NCBI RefSeq assembly: GCF_003325475.1
Contig: NZ_CP029495.1
Location: 124,001-188,000, forward strand
DNA length: 64,000 nt
From: Chromobacterium phragmitis
GTDB lineage: Bacteria > Pseudomonadota > Gammaproteobacteria > Burkholderiales > Chromobacteriaceae
Direction of reading: 5' to 3'
Each line of letters begins with the position of its first letter. Position 1 is the first letter of the stretch. Of the stretch, positions 24,311 through 32,922 are shown in pieces. The notes beneath the pieces are model-generated. The model did not search any database, was not told the DNA's origin, and saw nothing but the letters and a program-made list of their open reading frames with translations. A program made the translations under genes and the position numbers.

Positions 24311-25835
24311 GGCCGCTCTCCTCCGGGCCGGCGCCGCCGGCGGTTTCGATGATCCAGAAAACAATGAGCGCCAGCAACATCAGCACGCAGGAGAGCTGCA
24401 TCGCCGCGTCGGCGTTCGCTTGGCCGGGACGCCCCAGCCGCTGGTAAATCAGCGTGGTCAGCGTCAGCCACTCCGGCCGCGACAAAAACAGCGTGACGGC
24501 GAACTCCCCGACCGCGGTGGCGGCGGCGAAAGCCAGCCCGCGCCGCAGCGCCGGCTGCAGCAGCGGCCAGGTGACCCGGCGGAAAGTCCGCCACGGACCG
24601 GCGCCCAAGCTGCGGGCGGCGGCCCGCCAGTGCGGCGGCTGGCCGTCCAGCGACGCCAACGCCGCCTTGGCCACCAGCGGATAAGCCAGCAACGCGTAGG
24701 CCGCCATCAGCAAGCCCAGCGCCCCGCTCCATTGCGGATACAACAGCAGCAGGCCGAAGGCCACGCACACCGGCGAAGCGACGAAAGGCAGGAAGATGGA
24801 AGCGCGCAACGCCAGGCTGCGCCCGCAGGCCAGCGCATGGGCGAGGCCCAACGCGCCGGCGGCCAATACGGTCATGCCGGTGAAACGGGCGCTGTTCCAC
24901 AAGGCCAGCCGGCTTTCCTCATCCCATAGCGCCAGCCAGGACGACTCCGCGCCCAAACCGCGCCACAGCACCGCCAACAGCGGCAAACCGCTGCACAGCA
25001 GCAGCATGGACAGCGCGGCGCCCAGCGCCATCCTCTCCCCCACGCTTTCCGCCGCGCGCAAGGGCAAGGGCTCCACCTTGGCCGCCGTGGCCAGCCGGCG
25101 CGCCAGGGCGGCGTAGACGGCGGCGATGCCGCCGCACGTCAGCAGCACCAGCAAGGCCAGCGCGCCGGCGTCGGCCAGATTCAGCTCGTAAGCGACCAGG
25201 GTGTAGATCTCCACCTCCAGCGTCGCGTAGCGCTGGCCGCCCAGCACCAGCGCCAAGCCCAGGCCGGAGAAGCAGTACAGGAACACCAGACACAGGCTGG
25301 ACAGCAGCCACGGCAGCGCCGCCGGCCACTCCACCCGCCAGAATGCCCGCCAGCGTGTGGCCCCCAGCGTGCGCGCGGCGGCCAGCCGGCTGGCCGGCAC
25401 TAGGGAAAAGCCGTCGCAGCCGGCGCGCACCACCAGCGGCAGATTGAAGAACAGATTGCCGTACAGCAGCAGCCACGGCGTGTCCTGCAGATCGACGCCG
25501 AACACGCCGCGCGGCCCGAACAGCGCCAGCACGCCCATCGCCGCCACCAGCGTCGGCATCACGAAGGGCAGCATCAGCAGCCGCAGCAGCAGCGCGCGGC
25601 CGGCAAAGCGGTAACGGGCCAGCACCCAGGCCAGCGGCACGCCCAGAGCCAGACACAGCAGGCAGCTGGCCGCGGCCTGGATCAGCGACCACAACAGCCG
25701 CCAGCGCAGGTAGTCATCGGCCAGCAAGGCGGGGTTGAACTGCAGGCCGCCTTCGGCCAACAATCGGGCCAGCGGCGCGACGGCCAGCAAAAAGAGAAAG
25801 GACAGCGGGAGTCCGGCCAGGATCAGCCGGGGCAC
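24285..25835 (-). CDS. thiP: Thiamine ABC transporter permease
   Basis: A 516-residue permease with about 12 membrane segments made of two fused BPD_transp_1 halves, the ThiP/FbpB/SfuB type. Each half has its EAA loop region (for example A-A-R-T-L-G-A-T-R-W and A-A-R-S-L-G-A-G-P-W). Start is inferred as GTG 25835 (M-P-R-L-I-L-A-G-L), 11 bases after the acetyltransferase stop with GAAG upstream; a TTG at 25874 is in frame but overlaps that gene. Together with ThiB and ThiQ it makes a complete thiamine/TPP importer. Confidence 0.87.
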   Translation of the reverse strand: MPRLILAGLPLSFLFLLAVAPLARLLAEGGLQFNPALLADDYLRWRLLWSLIQAAASCLLCLALGVPLAWVLARYRFAGRALLLRLLMLPFVMPTLVAAMGVLALFGPRGVFGVDLQDTPWLLLYGNLFFNLPLVVRAGCDGFSLVPASRLAAARTLGATRWRAFWRVEWPAALPWLLSSLCLVFLYCFSGLGLALVLGGQRYATLEVEIYTLVAYELNLADAGALALLVLLTCGGIAAVYAALARRLATAAKVEPLPLRAAESVGERMALGAALSMLLLCSGLPLLAVLWRGLGAESSWLALWDEESRLALWNSARFTGMTVLAAGALGLAHALACGRSLALRASIFLPFVASPVCVAFGLLLLYPQWSGALGLLMAAYALLAYPLVAKAALASLDGQPPHWRAAARSLGAGPWRTFRRVTWPLLQPALRRGLAFAAATAVGEFAVTLFLSRPEWLTLTTLIYQRLGRPGQANADAAMQLSCVLMLLALIVFWIIETAGGAGPEESGHADAAKPE

Positions 25836-25846
25836 GGCGGATGGCT

Positions 25847-26398
25847 TCAAACAAAAGCTCCAGGCAACGGCCAATCAGCCGTCAGCACGTCTTCGCAACC
25901 GTCGTCGTCGCGCACTTGGCCCACCTTGGCGAAGCCAAGCTGGGCGGCCAGCGCCTGCGACGGCAGATTGCCGGGTTCGATCGACAACACCAGCTTCGCC
26001 ACGCCGCCGCTTTGCGCGGCCCAGCCGGCCATCGCCAGCAAGGCCTCGCGGGCATAGCCCTGGCGGCGGAATGCGGGATAGACCGCGTAGCCGAGCTCCA
26101 CGTCGCCGTAGCCGTTCAAATAAGGATGGCCGGGCCGCGTGTGGAAGTTGATGTGACCGACCATGGCCAGATCGTCGCGGCGCAGCAAGGCCCGCACCGA
26201 CCACGGCGCGTAAGCGGGCTCCGCCGCCATGTCGGCCAGCCGCATTTCCATCAGCGCCGTCTCCTCCATCCAGCCGTTGGCCGGGCGGCAGCCCAGCCGC
26301 GCCGCGGCGGCGTCGATGTCGCCGCATAGGCAGGATTCGAGAAAATCCGCGTCCAGATGGCGCAGGATCAGGCGGGGGCTGGCGATGTCATCGATCAT
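25847..26398 (-). CDS. RimJ/RimL-type GNAT acetyltransferase inside the thiamine operon
   Basis: A 183-residue GNAT enzyme of the RimJ/RimL/ribosomal-protein-like group: T-A-R-L-I-L-R-like start (S-P-R-L-I-L-R-H-L), the strand V-E-L-G-Y-A-V-Y-P-A-F-R-R-Q-G-Y-A-R-E-A with the acetyl-CoA loop R-R-Q-G-Y-A, then N-L-P-S-Q-A-L-A-A-Q-L-G-F. ATG 26398 has GGAAG upstream. It lies between thiB (66 bases upstream) and thiP (11 bases downstream) on the same strand, so the riboswitch controls it too. A role in thiamine metabolism is not known for this family; insertion by chance is possible. Confidence 0.85.
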   Translation of the reverse strand: MIDDIASPRLILRHLDADFLESCLCGDIDAAAARLGCRPANGWMEETALMEMRLADMAAEPAYAPWSVRALLRRDDLAMVGHINFHTRPGHPYLNGYGDVELGYAVYPAFRRQGYAREALLAMAGWAAQSGGVAKLVLSIEPGNLPSQALAAQLGFAKVGQVRDDDGCEDVLTADWPLPGAFV

Positions 26399-26464
26399 GA
26401 ATGAGCTTCCAGGTGAACTTGCCCGGATCATAACAGAGGCGAAACCGGGCAAGTCATCGCCGGA

Positions 26465-27481
26465 TCACTGTCCTGACTTCAGCACCACCCGCGTCCAGCG
26501 GCCGACCCAGCCGCGCTGCTTGGCGGCCAGCGTCGCGCTGTCGGGGGTGTCGTGCGCGGCCGGTTGCTCGGCGTGCTTGTAGACCGGGTCCAACGGGATG
26601 TTGTCCATCGCCGGGTACATCCACATCCGCGTCGGAATGTCCTTCTGCACCGCGTCCGAGCGCAGGAAGGCGATGAACTGCCGGGCGAGCTTGGGCTCCT
26701 TGCCGCCCTTGACCAGCGCCGCGCCCTCCACCTGGCGGAACACCGAGCCCGGCAGCAGCAGATTGGCAGTCGGCGCGTCGGCCGGCTTGTCCTTGCTGTA
26801 GAACACCTCGGCCGCCGGGCTGGCGGCGTAGCTGACCACGATGGGCCGGCTGCCGCCGTTCTTGGAGAAGTCGGTGTAGTAGGCCTCGGTCCAGCCCTTG
26901 CTCACTTTCAGGCCGTTGTCGCGCAGCTTGCCCCACAAGGCGAAGGCCTTGTCCTCGCCCAAGGCATGGATGGTGGCGGACAGGAAAGCCAGGCCCGGGC
27001 TGGAAGTGGCCGGATTTTCCACCACCAGCAGGTTCTTGTAGGCGGGCAGCGCCAGGTCGTTCAGGGTCTTGGGCAGCGGCAGCTTGTTCTTGGCGAACCA
27101 GGCCTTGTCGTAGTTCAGCGTCACATAGCCGTAATCGACGGCGGCCGCGCCCGGCAGGCTCACCTTGCCGCCCTTCGCCAGCTCCGCCGGCAGCGGCGCC
27201 AGCGCGCCGGCTTGCTCGGCCTTGCCGATCAGGCTGTTGTCGAGGCCAAACACCACATCGGCGATCGGGCTGCCCTTAGTCAGGATCAGCTTGTTGACCA
27301 TCTCGCCGGCGTCGCCGGCCTTGATGATGGACACCTTGGCGCCGGCCTGCTTTTCAAACGCGGCGAGCAGCGGCTTGTCGACGCTGAACGAACTGTGCGC
27401 GAGCACGCGCAATTCGGCGGCCTGGGCGGATAGGCCGGCCAGGCTCAAAGCGACGACGACGAGTTTGGGGAACAGCTTCAT
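26465..27481 (-). CDS. thiB: Thiamine ABC transporter substrate-binding protein
   Basis: A 338-residue periplasmic binding protein of the TbpA/ThiB type that captures thiamine and its phosphates. The signal peptide is residues 1-21 (MKLFPKLVVV... ending A-Q-A). Family signs are H-S-S-F-S near the mature start, the P-I-A-D-V-V-F-G-L-D-N segment and the W-T-E-A-Y-Y-T-D-F region. ATG 27481 has GGAG eight bases ahead. An upstream in-frame ATG at 27544 has GGAGGGA ahead, which is part of the TPP aptamer; it would add 21 residues before the signal peptide and may be a leader start. First gene of the thiB-GNAT-thiP-thiQ operon. Confidence 0.92.
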   Translation of the reverse strand: MKLFPKLVVVALSLAGLSAQAAELRVLAHSSFSVDKPLLAAFEKQAGAKVSIIKAGDAGEMVNKLILTKGSPIADVVFGLDNSLIGKAEQAGALAPLPAELAKGGKVSLPGAAAVDYGYVTLNYDKAWFAKNKLPLPKTLNDLALPAYKNLLVVENPATSSPGLAFLSATIHALGEDKAFALWGKLRDNGLKVSKGWTEAYYTDFSKNGGSRPIVVSYAASPAAEVFYSKDKPADAPTANLLLPGSVFRQVEGAALVKGGKEPKLARQFIAFLRSDAVQKDIPTRMWMYPAMDNIPLDPVYKHAEQPAAHDTPDSATLAAKQRGWVGRWTRVVLKSGQ

Positions 27482-27547
27482 AGACAATCTCCGCGCGGTA
27501 CGGCCACGGAGCAAGCAGGCAAGGCGGACGAGGTTCCGCTTCATCAC

Positions 27548-27625
27548 GCTCCCTCCGCTGGCATGATCCAGATCAGGTTCTCAGGGTGTTTCTCAGCCCG
27601 TTTGCAGGGCACCCCCGGTGACAGG
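27548..27625 (-). promoter_or_regulatory. TPP riboswitch (THI element)
   Basis: Read on the minus strand this stretch has the full THI consensus: G-G-G-G-T-G-C-C, then G-G-C-T-G-A-G-A, then CCCTGAGAACCTGATC and TGGATCATGCCAGCGGAGGGA in two parts. Thiamine pyrophosphate binding should shut off the operon. Between aptamer and thiB ATG (27482-27547) a CTCCG segment can pair with the CGGAG of the thiB ribosome site, which suggests control of translation start. Confidence 0.95.
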
Positions 27626-27750
27626 GCGACAGTATAGCCCAGATGCGCAAACAACTTAACACTCTGGCTGGTCCGCTTAATACCGGAGCGAAGACTGCCC
27701 TCTATGCTCACAATCAATCGCTTATGCAAACGGATTGCCGCGGTGAACCC

Positions 27751-29196
27751 ATGATCAAAAGAATACTGCTCGCTTCCGCCCTGCTCGGCCTGCCGCTATG
27801 CTCGCTGGCCGGCATCGGCGCGGACGGCGCCCGCCACCTGCTGACGCGCACCGGCTTCGGCGCCAATCCTGCGCAGATCGAGGGGCTCGCGCCGCTCAGC
27901 CGCGAGGCGGCGGTGGACAAGATACTGGCCGGCGCGCGCACCCAGGCGGCGACGCCGCCGCCGGGCTGGGCCAACGAGCCGTTCGAGCGCCCCGGTCAAC
28001 CCGGCCTCACCGAGGAACAGAAAAAAGCGCTGCAGCAGGAGCGCAACCAGCACGTGGTCGAATTGCGCAGCTGGTGGCTGGCCGAAATGCGCGACACCCC
28101 GTCGCCGCTGACCGAGAAGATGACCCTGTTCTGGCACAACCATTTCGTGTCGGCGCTGGACAAGGTGCGCTCGCCACAGATGATGTACCAGCAGAACCTG
28201 CTGCTGCGCCACTACGCGCTGGGCGACTTCGGCCAGCTCTTGCATGCCGTGGCGCGCGATCCGGCGATGATGCGCTACCTGGATACCGCCAATAACCGCA
28301 AGGACCAGCCCAACGAAAACTTCGCCCGCGAGGTGATGGAACTGTTCACGCTGGGCGAAGGCCACTACAGCGAGCAGGACATCCGCGAGGCGGCCCGCGC
28401 CTTCACCGGCTGGGGCCTGGACCGCGACGACCAGTTCATCGTCCGCCCGCGGCTGCGCGACGCCGGCGAGAAAGTCATCTTCGGCCAGCGCGGCGACTTC
28501 AACGGCGACGACGTGATCGACCTGTTGCTGCAACAGCCCAGCACCGCGGTGTTCGTCACCAACAAGCTGTGGCGCAACTTCGTGTCGCCGACGCCCGACG
28601 CCGCCACGGTCAACAAGCTGGCCGCCGACTTCCGCCGCAGCCATTACCAGTTGAAGCCCTTGATGCGCGCGCTGCTGTTGACGCCGCAGTTCTGGCGCAG
28701 CCAGGGCCAATTGGTCAAATCGCCGGTGGAGCTGACCATAGGCACGCTGGTGACTTTCGATCTCAATCCGCCGGACTGGCGAGTGATCGCCGGCCTGAAC
28801 CGCCAGCTGGGCCAGGACGTGTTCGCGCCGCCCAACGTCAAGGGCTGGCCCGGCGGCGAGGCCTGGATCAACAGTTCCACCCTGCTCACCCGCAAACAGT
28901 TTCTGGACCGCATCGCCCGCGACGCCGCGCCGGCGCGCGACGCCTACGCCCAGGCCGACGGCAGCCTGAACGAAATGGCCGGCCGCGAGGCGCGCATCCG
29001 CCGCTTCGTCGGCAACAGGCTGAACTCGATGAAGCTGCAACCTGATGAATGGGCCGCCGTCTACGGCGTCCGCACCGCCGCCGACGCCGCGCGGCTGCTG
29101 CTGGCCGTGCCGCCGGCCAACCCCTTGCCGCCGAACGCCAGCGGCGCCAAGGCCATCGCCCAACTGCTGCTGGACCCGGCCTATCAGGTGGAATGA
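27751..29196 (+). CDS. DUF1800 domain protein, exported
   Basis: A 481-residue DUF1800 protein with a signal peptide (residues 1-20). Recognisable signatures are R-H-L-L-T-R-T-G-F-G near the mature start, M-T-L-F-W-H-N-H-F near residue 124 and the A-R-E-V-M-E-L-F-T-L-G-E-G-H-Y segment at about 195-210. The molecular role of the family is unknown. Genes of this type are almost always followed by a DUF1501 gene, as here (10 bases between stop and start), and the pair is thought to work together in the periplasm. ATG 27751 has a weak GGTGA site. Divergent from the thiB operon. Confidence 0.9.
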   Translation: MIKRILLASALLGLPLCSLAGIGADGARHLLTRTGFGANPAQIEGLAPLSREAAVDKILAGARTQAATPPPGWANEPFERPGQPGLTEEQKKALQQERNQHVVELRSWWLAEMRDTPSPLTEKMTLFWHNHFVSALDKVRSPQMMYQQNLLLRHYALGDFGQLLHAVARDPAMMRYLDTANNRKDQPNENFAREVMELFTLGEGHYSEQDIREAARAFTGWGLDRDDQFIVRPRLRDAGEKVIFGQRGDFNGDDVIDLLLQQPSTAVFVTNKLWRNFVSPTPDAATVNKLAADFRRSHYQLKPLMRALLLTPQFWRSQGQLVKSPVELTIGTLVTFDLNPPDWRVIAGLNRQLGQDVFAPPNVKGWPGGEAWINSSTLLTRKQFLDRIARDAAPARDAYAQADGSLNEMAGREARIRRFVGNRLNSMKLQPDEWAAVYGVRTAADAARLLLAVPPANPLPPNASGAKAIAQLLLDPAYQVE

Positions 29197-29206
29197 GGAG
29201 CCCGCC

Positions 29207-30385
29207 ATGTTCAAACGACGCGAATTCCTGAAAGCGGCCGGCGCCGGCCTGATGCTGACCGTGCTGCCCAATCTGTCTTGGGCGCTGGCGCCCGCCGGCT
29301 ACAAGCGCCTGTTGGTGCTGGTGGAGCTGAAGGGCGGCAACGACGGCCTCAACACCGTGGTTCCCTACGGCAGCGCCGACTACTACCGGCTGCGCCCCGG
29401 CATCGCCGTCGCCCGCGAGCAAGTGCTGCGGATCAACGGCGACATCGGCCTGCATCCGTCGCTGGCGCCGCTGATGCCGCTGTGGCAGGACAAGCAGCTG
29501 GCGCTGCTGCAGGGCGTCGGCTACCCCGACCCCAACCTGTCCCACTTCCGCTCGATCGAGATCTGGGACACCGCCTCGGCCAGCCAGCAATACCTGAGCG
29601 AAGGCTGGCTGACCCGGCTGTTCCATGAGCAGCCGACGCCGAAGAACTTCGCCGCCGACGGCGTGGTGCTATCCAGCCAGGTGCTGGGGCCGCTGGACGG
29701 CGGCGCGCGCGCGGTGGTGCTGTCCAATCCGCAAGACTTCGCCCGCCAAGCCAAGCTGGTGGCCGACCAGCCGCCCGGCCACGCCGGCTCGGCGCTGGAG
29801 CATATTTTGAAAGTGGAAGGCGACATCCGCCAGGCCGCCGCCAGCCTGGCGCCGCTGCCGCGCACCGCGCCGAGCGAAGCCCCCACCGCCGGCCCCAAGC
29901 CCAAGGGCGGCTTCGGCGTGGCGGTGCGCACGCTGACCGACACCCTGGCCCGCGGCGTGGACATCGCCGTCGCCCGCATCACGCTGACCGGCTTCGACAC
30001 CCACGGCAACCAGCAGCCGACACAAGGACGGCTGCTCGCTGAACTAGCGGACGGATTGGCGCAGTTGAGAAGCGAGATGACGCGGCTGGGCCGCTGGGAC
30101 GACACGCTGGCGCTGACATACGCCGAATTCGGCCGCCGCCCGCGAGAGAACGGCAACCGCGGCACCGACCACGGCACCGCCAACGTCCATTTCGCGCTGG
30201 GCGGCCGCGTCAACGGCGGCTTGTACGGCCAAACGCCGCAGCTAGCCGGCGTCAGCGAGGGCAATCTGCCGCACGCGATAGACTTCCGCCAAGTTTACGC
30301 CACGGCGATAGACGGCTGGTGGGGCAAGGACAGCCGCAACGTGCTGGGCGGCCGCTTCGCCACGTTGCCCTTGCTGCGCACCTGA
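29207..30385 (+). CDS. DUF1501 (sulfatase-like fold) protein with Tat signal
   Basis: A 392-residue DUF1501 protein. Its N terminus R-R-E-F-L-K-A-A-G-A-G is a twin-arginine signal, so it is folded in the cytoplasm before export, often a sign of a metal cofactor. Conserved segments are L-V-L-V-E-L-K-G-G-N-D-G-L-N near residue 40, H-F-R-S-I-E-I-W-D near 108, and the D-T-H-G-N-Q and E-F-G-R-R-P-R-E-N ... D-H-G-T-A stretches later, which are the likely metal ligands in this alkaline-phosphatase-like family. GAGGAG precedes ATG 29207. Partner of the DUF1800 gene. Confidence 0.9.
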   Translation: MFKRREFLKAAGAGLMLTVLPNLSWALAPAGYKRLLVLVELKGGNDGLNTVVPYGSADYYRLRPGIAVAREQVLRINGDIGLHPSLAPLMPLWQDKQLALLQGVGYPDPNLSHFRSIEIWDTASASQQYLSEGWLTRLFHEQPTPKNFAADGVVLSSQVLGPLDGGARAVVLSNPQDFARQAKLVADQPPGHAGSALEHILKVEGDIRQAAASLAPLPRTAPSEAPTAGPKPKGGFGVAVRTLTDTLARGVDIAVARITLTGFDTHGNQQPTQGRLLAELADGLAQLRSEMTRLGRWDDTLALTYAEFGRRPRENGNRGTDHGTANVHFALGGRVNGGLYGQTPQLAGVSEGNLPHAIDFRQVYATAIDGWWGKDSRNVLGGRFATLPLLRT

Positions 30386-30436
30386 GGCCGGCGCCTTTCG
30401 ATCGCGCAGCGGCCAGCGGCGCAATGGCGCGGACGC

Positions 30437-31225
30437 TCAGGGATCGGGATAATCGATGGAGAAGTAGGTCCGGTACAGACGGCCCACCGTGCCATCCTGC
30501 CGCAACGTCTGCAGCGATTTGGCGAAGGCCTGGCATACGGACTCGGGCACGCTGCGTTTGCTGAACGCGTATTCGCCCTCTCCCGCCCGCCACTTTGGCG
30601 CCAGCGGCTCTATCCTTGGCTCCGCCGGCAAGCGGGCGAGTTCGCGCGGCGCGGTCGCCATCGTGGCCAGTTGCATGTCCGTGCGCCCCAGTTGCAACTT
30701 GCGCAGGCTGATTTCCAGCGTCTCGCTGATATCGACATGGACGTTGGCCGGCGGCGTCTTCAGCCATTGGTCTATCTGCGCGCCGTAGCTGTCTCCTCGC
30801 GTCACGCCCAGCCGCAACTCGCCTTGTCCGGCCATATCGCTGAGTTGGCGGATGGACCAGCGGCCGGCGGCGTCCCGCCGCGTCCACAACCTAACGATGG
30901 TGGGGCTGTAGCCGGGGGCGAAACAAGCAAAGGCCTCCCGCTCCGGCGTTTTCAGCGCCTGCATCGCAGCGTCTACCTGCCCCAGACGCAACTGCTGCAT
31001 CGTGCGCGGCCAAGGCAGTTTCCGGTAAACAAGCTCGCAACCCAGCCTGTCCGCTGCCAGGTTCAGCAACTGCACCGCGTAGCCCGAAGGCTGCCCGCTG
31101 CGGCCCTGGTAATGATAGGGCGGCCACTCGTCCCACCCTACCTGAATCGGCTTGCCGCACGCCTCTCCGGCCACCGCCGGCAAGACCCGGCACGCCAGGA
31201 ATGCGAAAAAACCGATGTACCGCAC
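30437..31225 (-). CDS. Periplasmic amino acid-type solute-binding protein (SBP family 3)
   Basis: A 262-residue extracellular solute-binding protein of family 3. After a signal peptide of about 20 residues it begins I-Q-V-G-W-D-E-W-P-P-Y-H-Y, the usual first strand of this family, and continues with G-Y-A-V-Q-L-L-N-L-A and W-P-R-T-M-Q-Q-L-R-L-G-Q-V-D-A-A-M. Start chosen at GTG 31225 with GGGAGG five to six bases ahead. No ABC permease or ATPase is adjacent. Such orphan proteins in this group often act as sensors or in small-molecule binding rather than uptake. Convergent with the DUF1501 gene. Confidence 0.85.
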   Translation of the reverse strand: MRYIGFFAFLACRVLPAVAGEACGKPIQVGWDEWPPYHYQGRSGQPSGYAVQLLNLAADRLGCELVYRKLPWPRTMQQLRLGQVDAAMQALKTPEREAFACFAPGYSPTIVRLWTRRDAAGRWSIRQLSDMAGQGELRLGVTRGDSYGAQIDQWLKTPPANVHVDISETLEISLRKLQLGRTDMQLATMATAPRELARLPAEPRIEPLAPKWRAGEGEYAFSKRSVPESVCQAFAKSLQTLRQDGTVGRLYRTYFSIDYPDP

Positions 31226-31348
31226 CGCAACCTCCCGCTCTCGGCAAGCGCAAGCGCGCTCCCCTACAATGTAGGATAGAATCCGCATGCCCATGGCTTT
31301 GGCGCGCCATGCAGGGCCAGGCAAACGAATACCAGCGACAGAGCGTAC

Positions 31349-32176
31349 ATGACTGCGAACAACACCAAGAGCAATGAACATCCCCAGCCGACGGAAGACA
31401 TTCCGCTGCCGCCGCCGGAAAGCGAAGTCACCCTGGCCACTCTTGCCCTTCCTCTTGGCGAAACCATATTGACGCTGAACGGCGATGGCCGTCCCATCTA
31501 CGGCATCCTGCAACGCAGCCGGGCGATGACCGCCCAGTCGGACTACTTCCGCTTGCAGTTTCGCGGCTACGCACGATCGGACGGCACTCACTGGCAACCG
31601 CTGGAGGGCGACGACAGCCGCTTTCATGCGGTTTACAACCTCGCCTGGGTGCGGGTGGACCGTCCCAGCAAGACCGTCACCTTCGGCCCCAAAGCCGGCG
31701 TGCAGGCCAGCCCCGGTCTTGCCGGTTGCGGCCTGGACACCTATTTGTTCGCCAACGTCATCGTATGGGCCAAAAGCGCCTGCCCCGAATACGCGATCAA
31801 CCCCGGCATGATCACCATGGGACAAAACCATAGCGAGGAAGAGCGGCTGCAATGCCACGCGTTCTATGCCGGGCAAGGCTTCCAGTTCGATTGGCAGGAC
31901 CCCTCGCAACGCACCGCGCTCTACTTCAAGGATAAGGTGAACAAGCTGCTGGGGGTGTGGAACAAGGAGGCGGTGAAGGAGTTCGGCGGAGAGGAGATGC
32001 TGAAAATGCTGGCCGGCCAGGATGAGGCCCGTTCCCAGCTTCAACTGCAGCTGGACAAGCTGGAAAGCGCGAACGACAGCATGAAGCGCGCGTTGCAGAA
32101 GGAAAAAAGCACGTCCCAGATTCTGACCGGCGTGCTGATACTGGCCGCCATCTTCGCGATCTGGGCCGTCATCTAA
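31349..32176 (+). CDS. Unknown tail-anchored protein with coiled coil
   Basis: Not recognised. The 275-residue protein has a proline-rich acidic start (residues 1-30), a globular middle of about 170 residues, a coiled coil at about 215-250 (Q-L-Q-L-Q-L-D-K-L-E-S-A-N-D-S-M-K-R) and a single C-terminal membrane segment of 17 residues (I-L-T-G-V-L-I-L-A-A-I-F-A-I-W-A-V) with nothing after it. This is a tail anchor, so most of the protein lies in the cytoplasm. It is divergent from the binding-protein gene and convergent with a MarR-type gene; neither suggests a job. Confidence 0.8.
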   Translation: MTANNTKSNEHPQPTEDIPLPPPESEVTLATLALPLGETILTLNGDGRPIYGILQRSRAMTAQSDYFRLQFRGYARSDGTHWQPLEGDDSRFHAVYNLAWVRVDRPSKTVTFGPKAGVQASPGLAGCGLDTYLFANVIVWAKSACPEYAINPGMITMGQNHSEEERLQCHAFYAGQGFQFDWQDPSQRTALYFKDKVNKLLGVWNKEAVKEFGGEEMLKMLAGQDEARSQLQLQLDKLESANDSMKRALQKEKSTSQILTGVLILAAIFAIWAVI

Positions 32177-32218
32177 GCGCCGGCCCGATTCAGCTTGCCG
32201 TCGGCTCGTCCGGCTGGC

Positions 32219-32253
32219 GGTGGCCGCCGCCGGAAACGCATGGGGCGGCCACC
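32219..32253. terminator. Large inverted repeat between convergent genes
   Basis: GGTGGCCGCC (32219-32228) and GGCGGCCACC (32244-32253) form a perfect 10-bp stem with a 15-base loop, between the ends of the tail-anchored gene and the MarR-like gene. No clear T-run, so it is a possible bidirectional terminator. Confidence 0.4.
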
Positions 32254-32263
32254 GGCGCCTTTA

Positions 32264-32782
32264 TCAGAATGAGGCTCCCGCCCTGGCCGCCTGGTCGTAA
32301 ACGCCGGCCAGCGTGCGCATCAACTGGGCGATGTCGCCGATCAGCGGATTGGCGATGCCGCCGTCGCCCAACGTCGCCATCAAGCACTGCTCTCTCACCT
32401 GGCGATAGCGCTCGCACAACTGGCGGCCGCTTTCCGTGGTGGAGAACAACACCTCCTTGCCGCTTTTCTCGCTCTTCACATAACCCATTTTCACCAGCTT
32501 CTTCAACGCGTAGGACACTACATGGGTATCCTCCATGTTCAGCACGAAGCAGATGTCGGCCAGTTTCTTCTGCCTCCCTCTATGATTGACGTGATGCACC
32601 AGCAGCACTTCGGTCGGCGTCATATCCTTCTCGCCCGCCGCGGCCATGCAACGCACCATCCAGCGATGGAAAGCGTTGTTGACCACAGTCAGGCTGAACT
32701 CGAACTCCGACAGCTCCGGGCTGCGCTCGGAAACCAGATGCTGCGAGGACACGATCTTCGGCGAATCTTGCATCGTTGACAC
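32264..32782 (-). CDS. MarR-like winged-helix regulator
   Basis: A 172-residue protein with a winged-helix domain in the middle: L-A-D-I-C-F-V-L-N-M-E-D-T-H-V-V-S-Y-A-L-K-K-L-V-K as recognition helix, then a basic wing (V-K-S-E-K-S-G-K-E-V-L-F-S-T-T). It belongs to the MarR-like predicted regulators (winged-helix DNA-binding group) that include some quorum-type and catabolic regulators. GTG 32782 with GGAGA upstream is the likely start; ATG 32773 is possible. It is divergent from the 5-oxoproline operon, whose first gene starts 141 bases away, and could regulate it. Confidence 0.82.
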   Translation of the reverse strand: MSTMQDSPKIVSSQHLVSERSPELSEFEFSLTVVNNAFHRWMVRCMAAAGEKDMTPTEVLLVHHVNHRGRQKKLADICFVLNMEDTHVVSYALKKLVKMGYVKSEKSGKEVLFSTTESGRQLCERYRQVREQCLMATLGDGGIANPLIGDIAQLMRTLAGVYDQAARAGASF

Positions 32783-32922
32783 CCATTCTCTCCATATTGC
32801 GCCACCAAGCGGCGGCGAAGCCCATTCAAGACAAATTGACGAGAAATTCTCGACATTGCATCATCACCGCAAACTAACCCATTATCATAACCATATTCTG
32901 AATTCACGCCATCCCGCACGCG

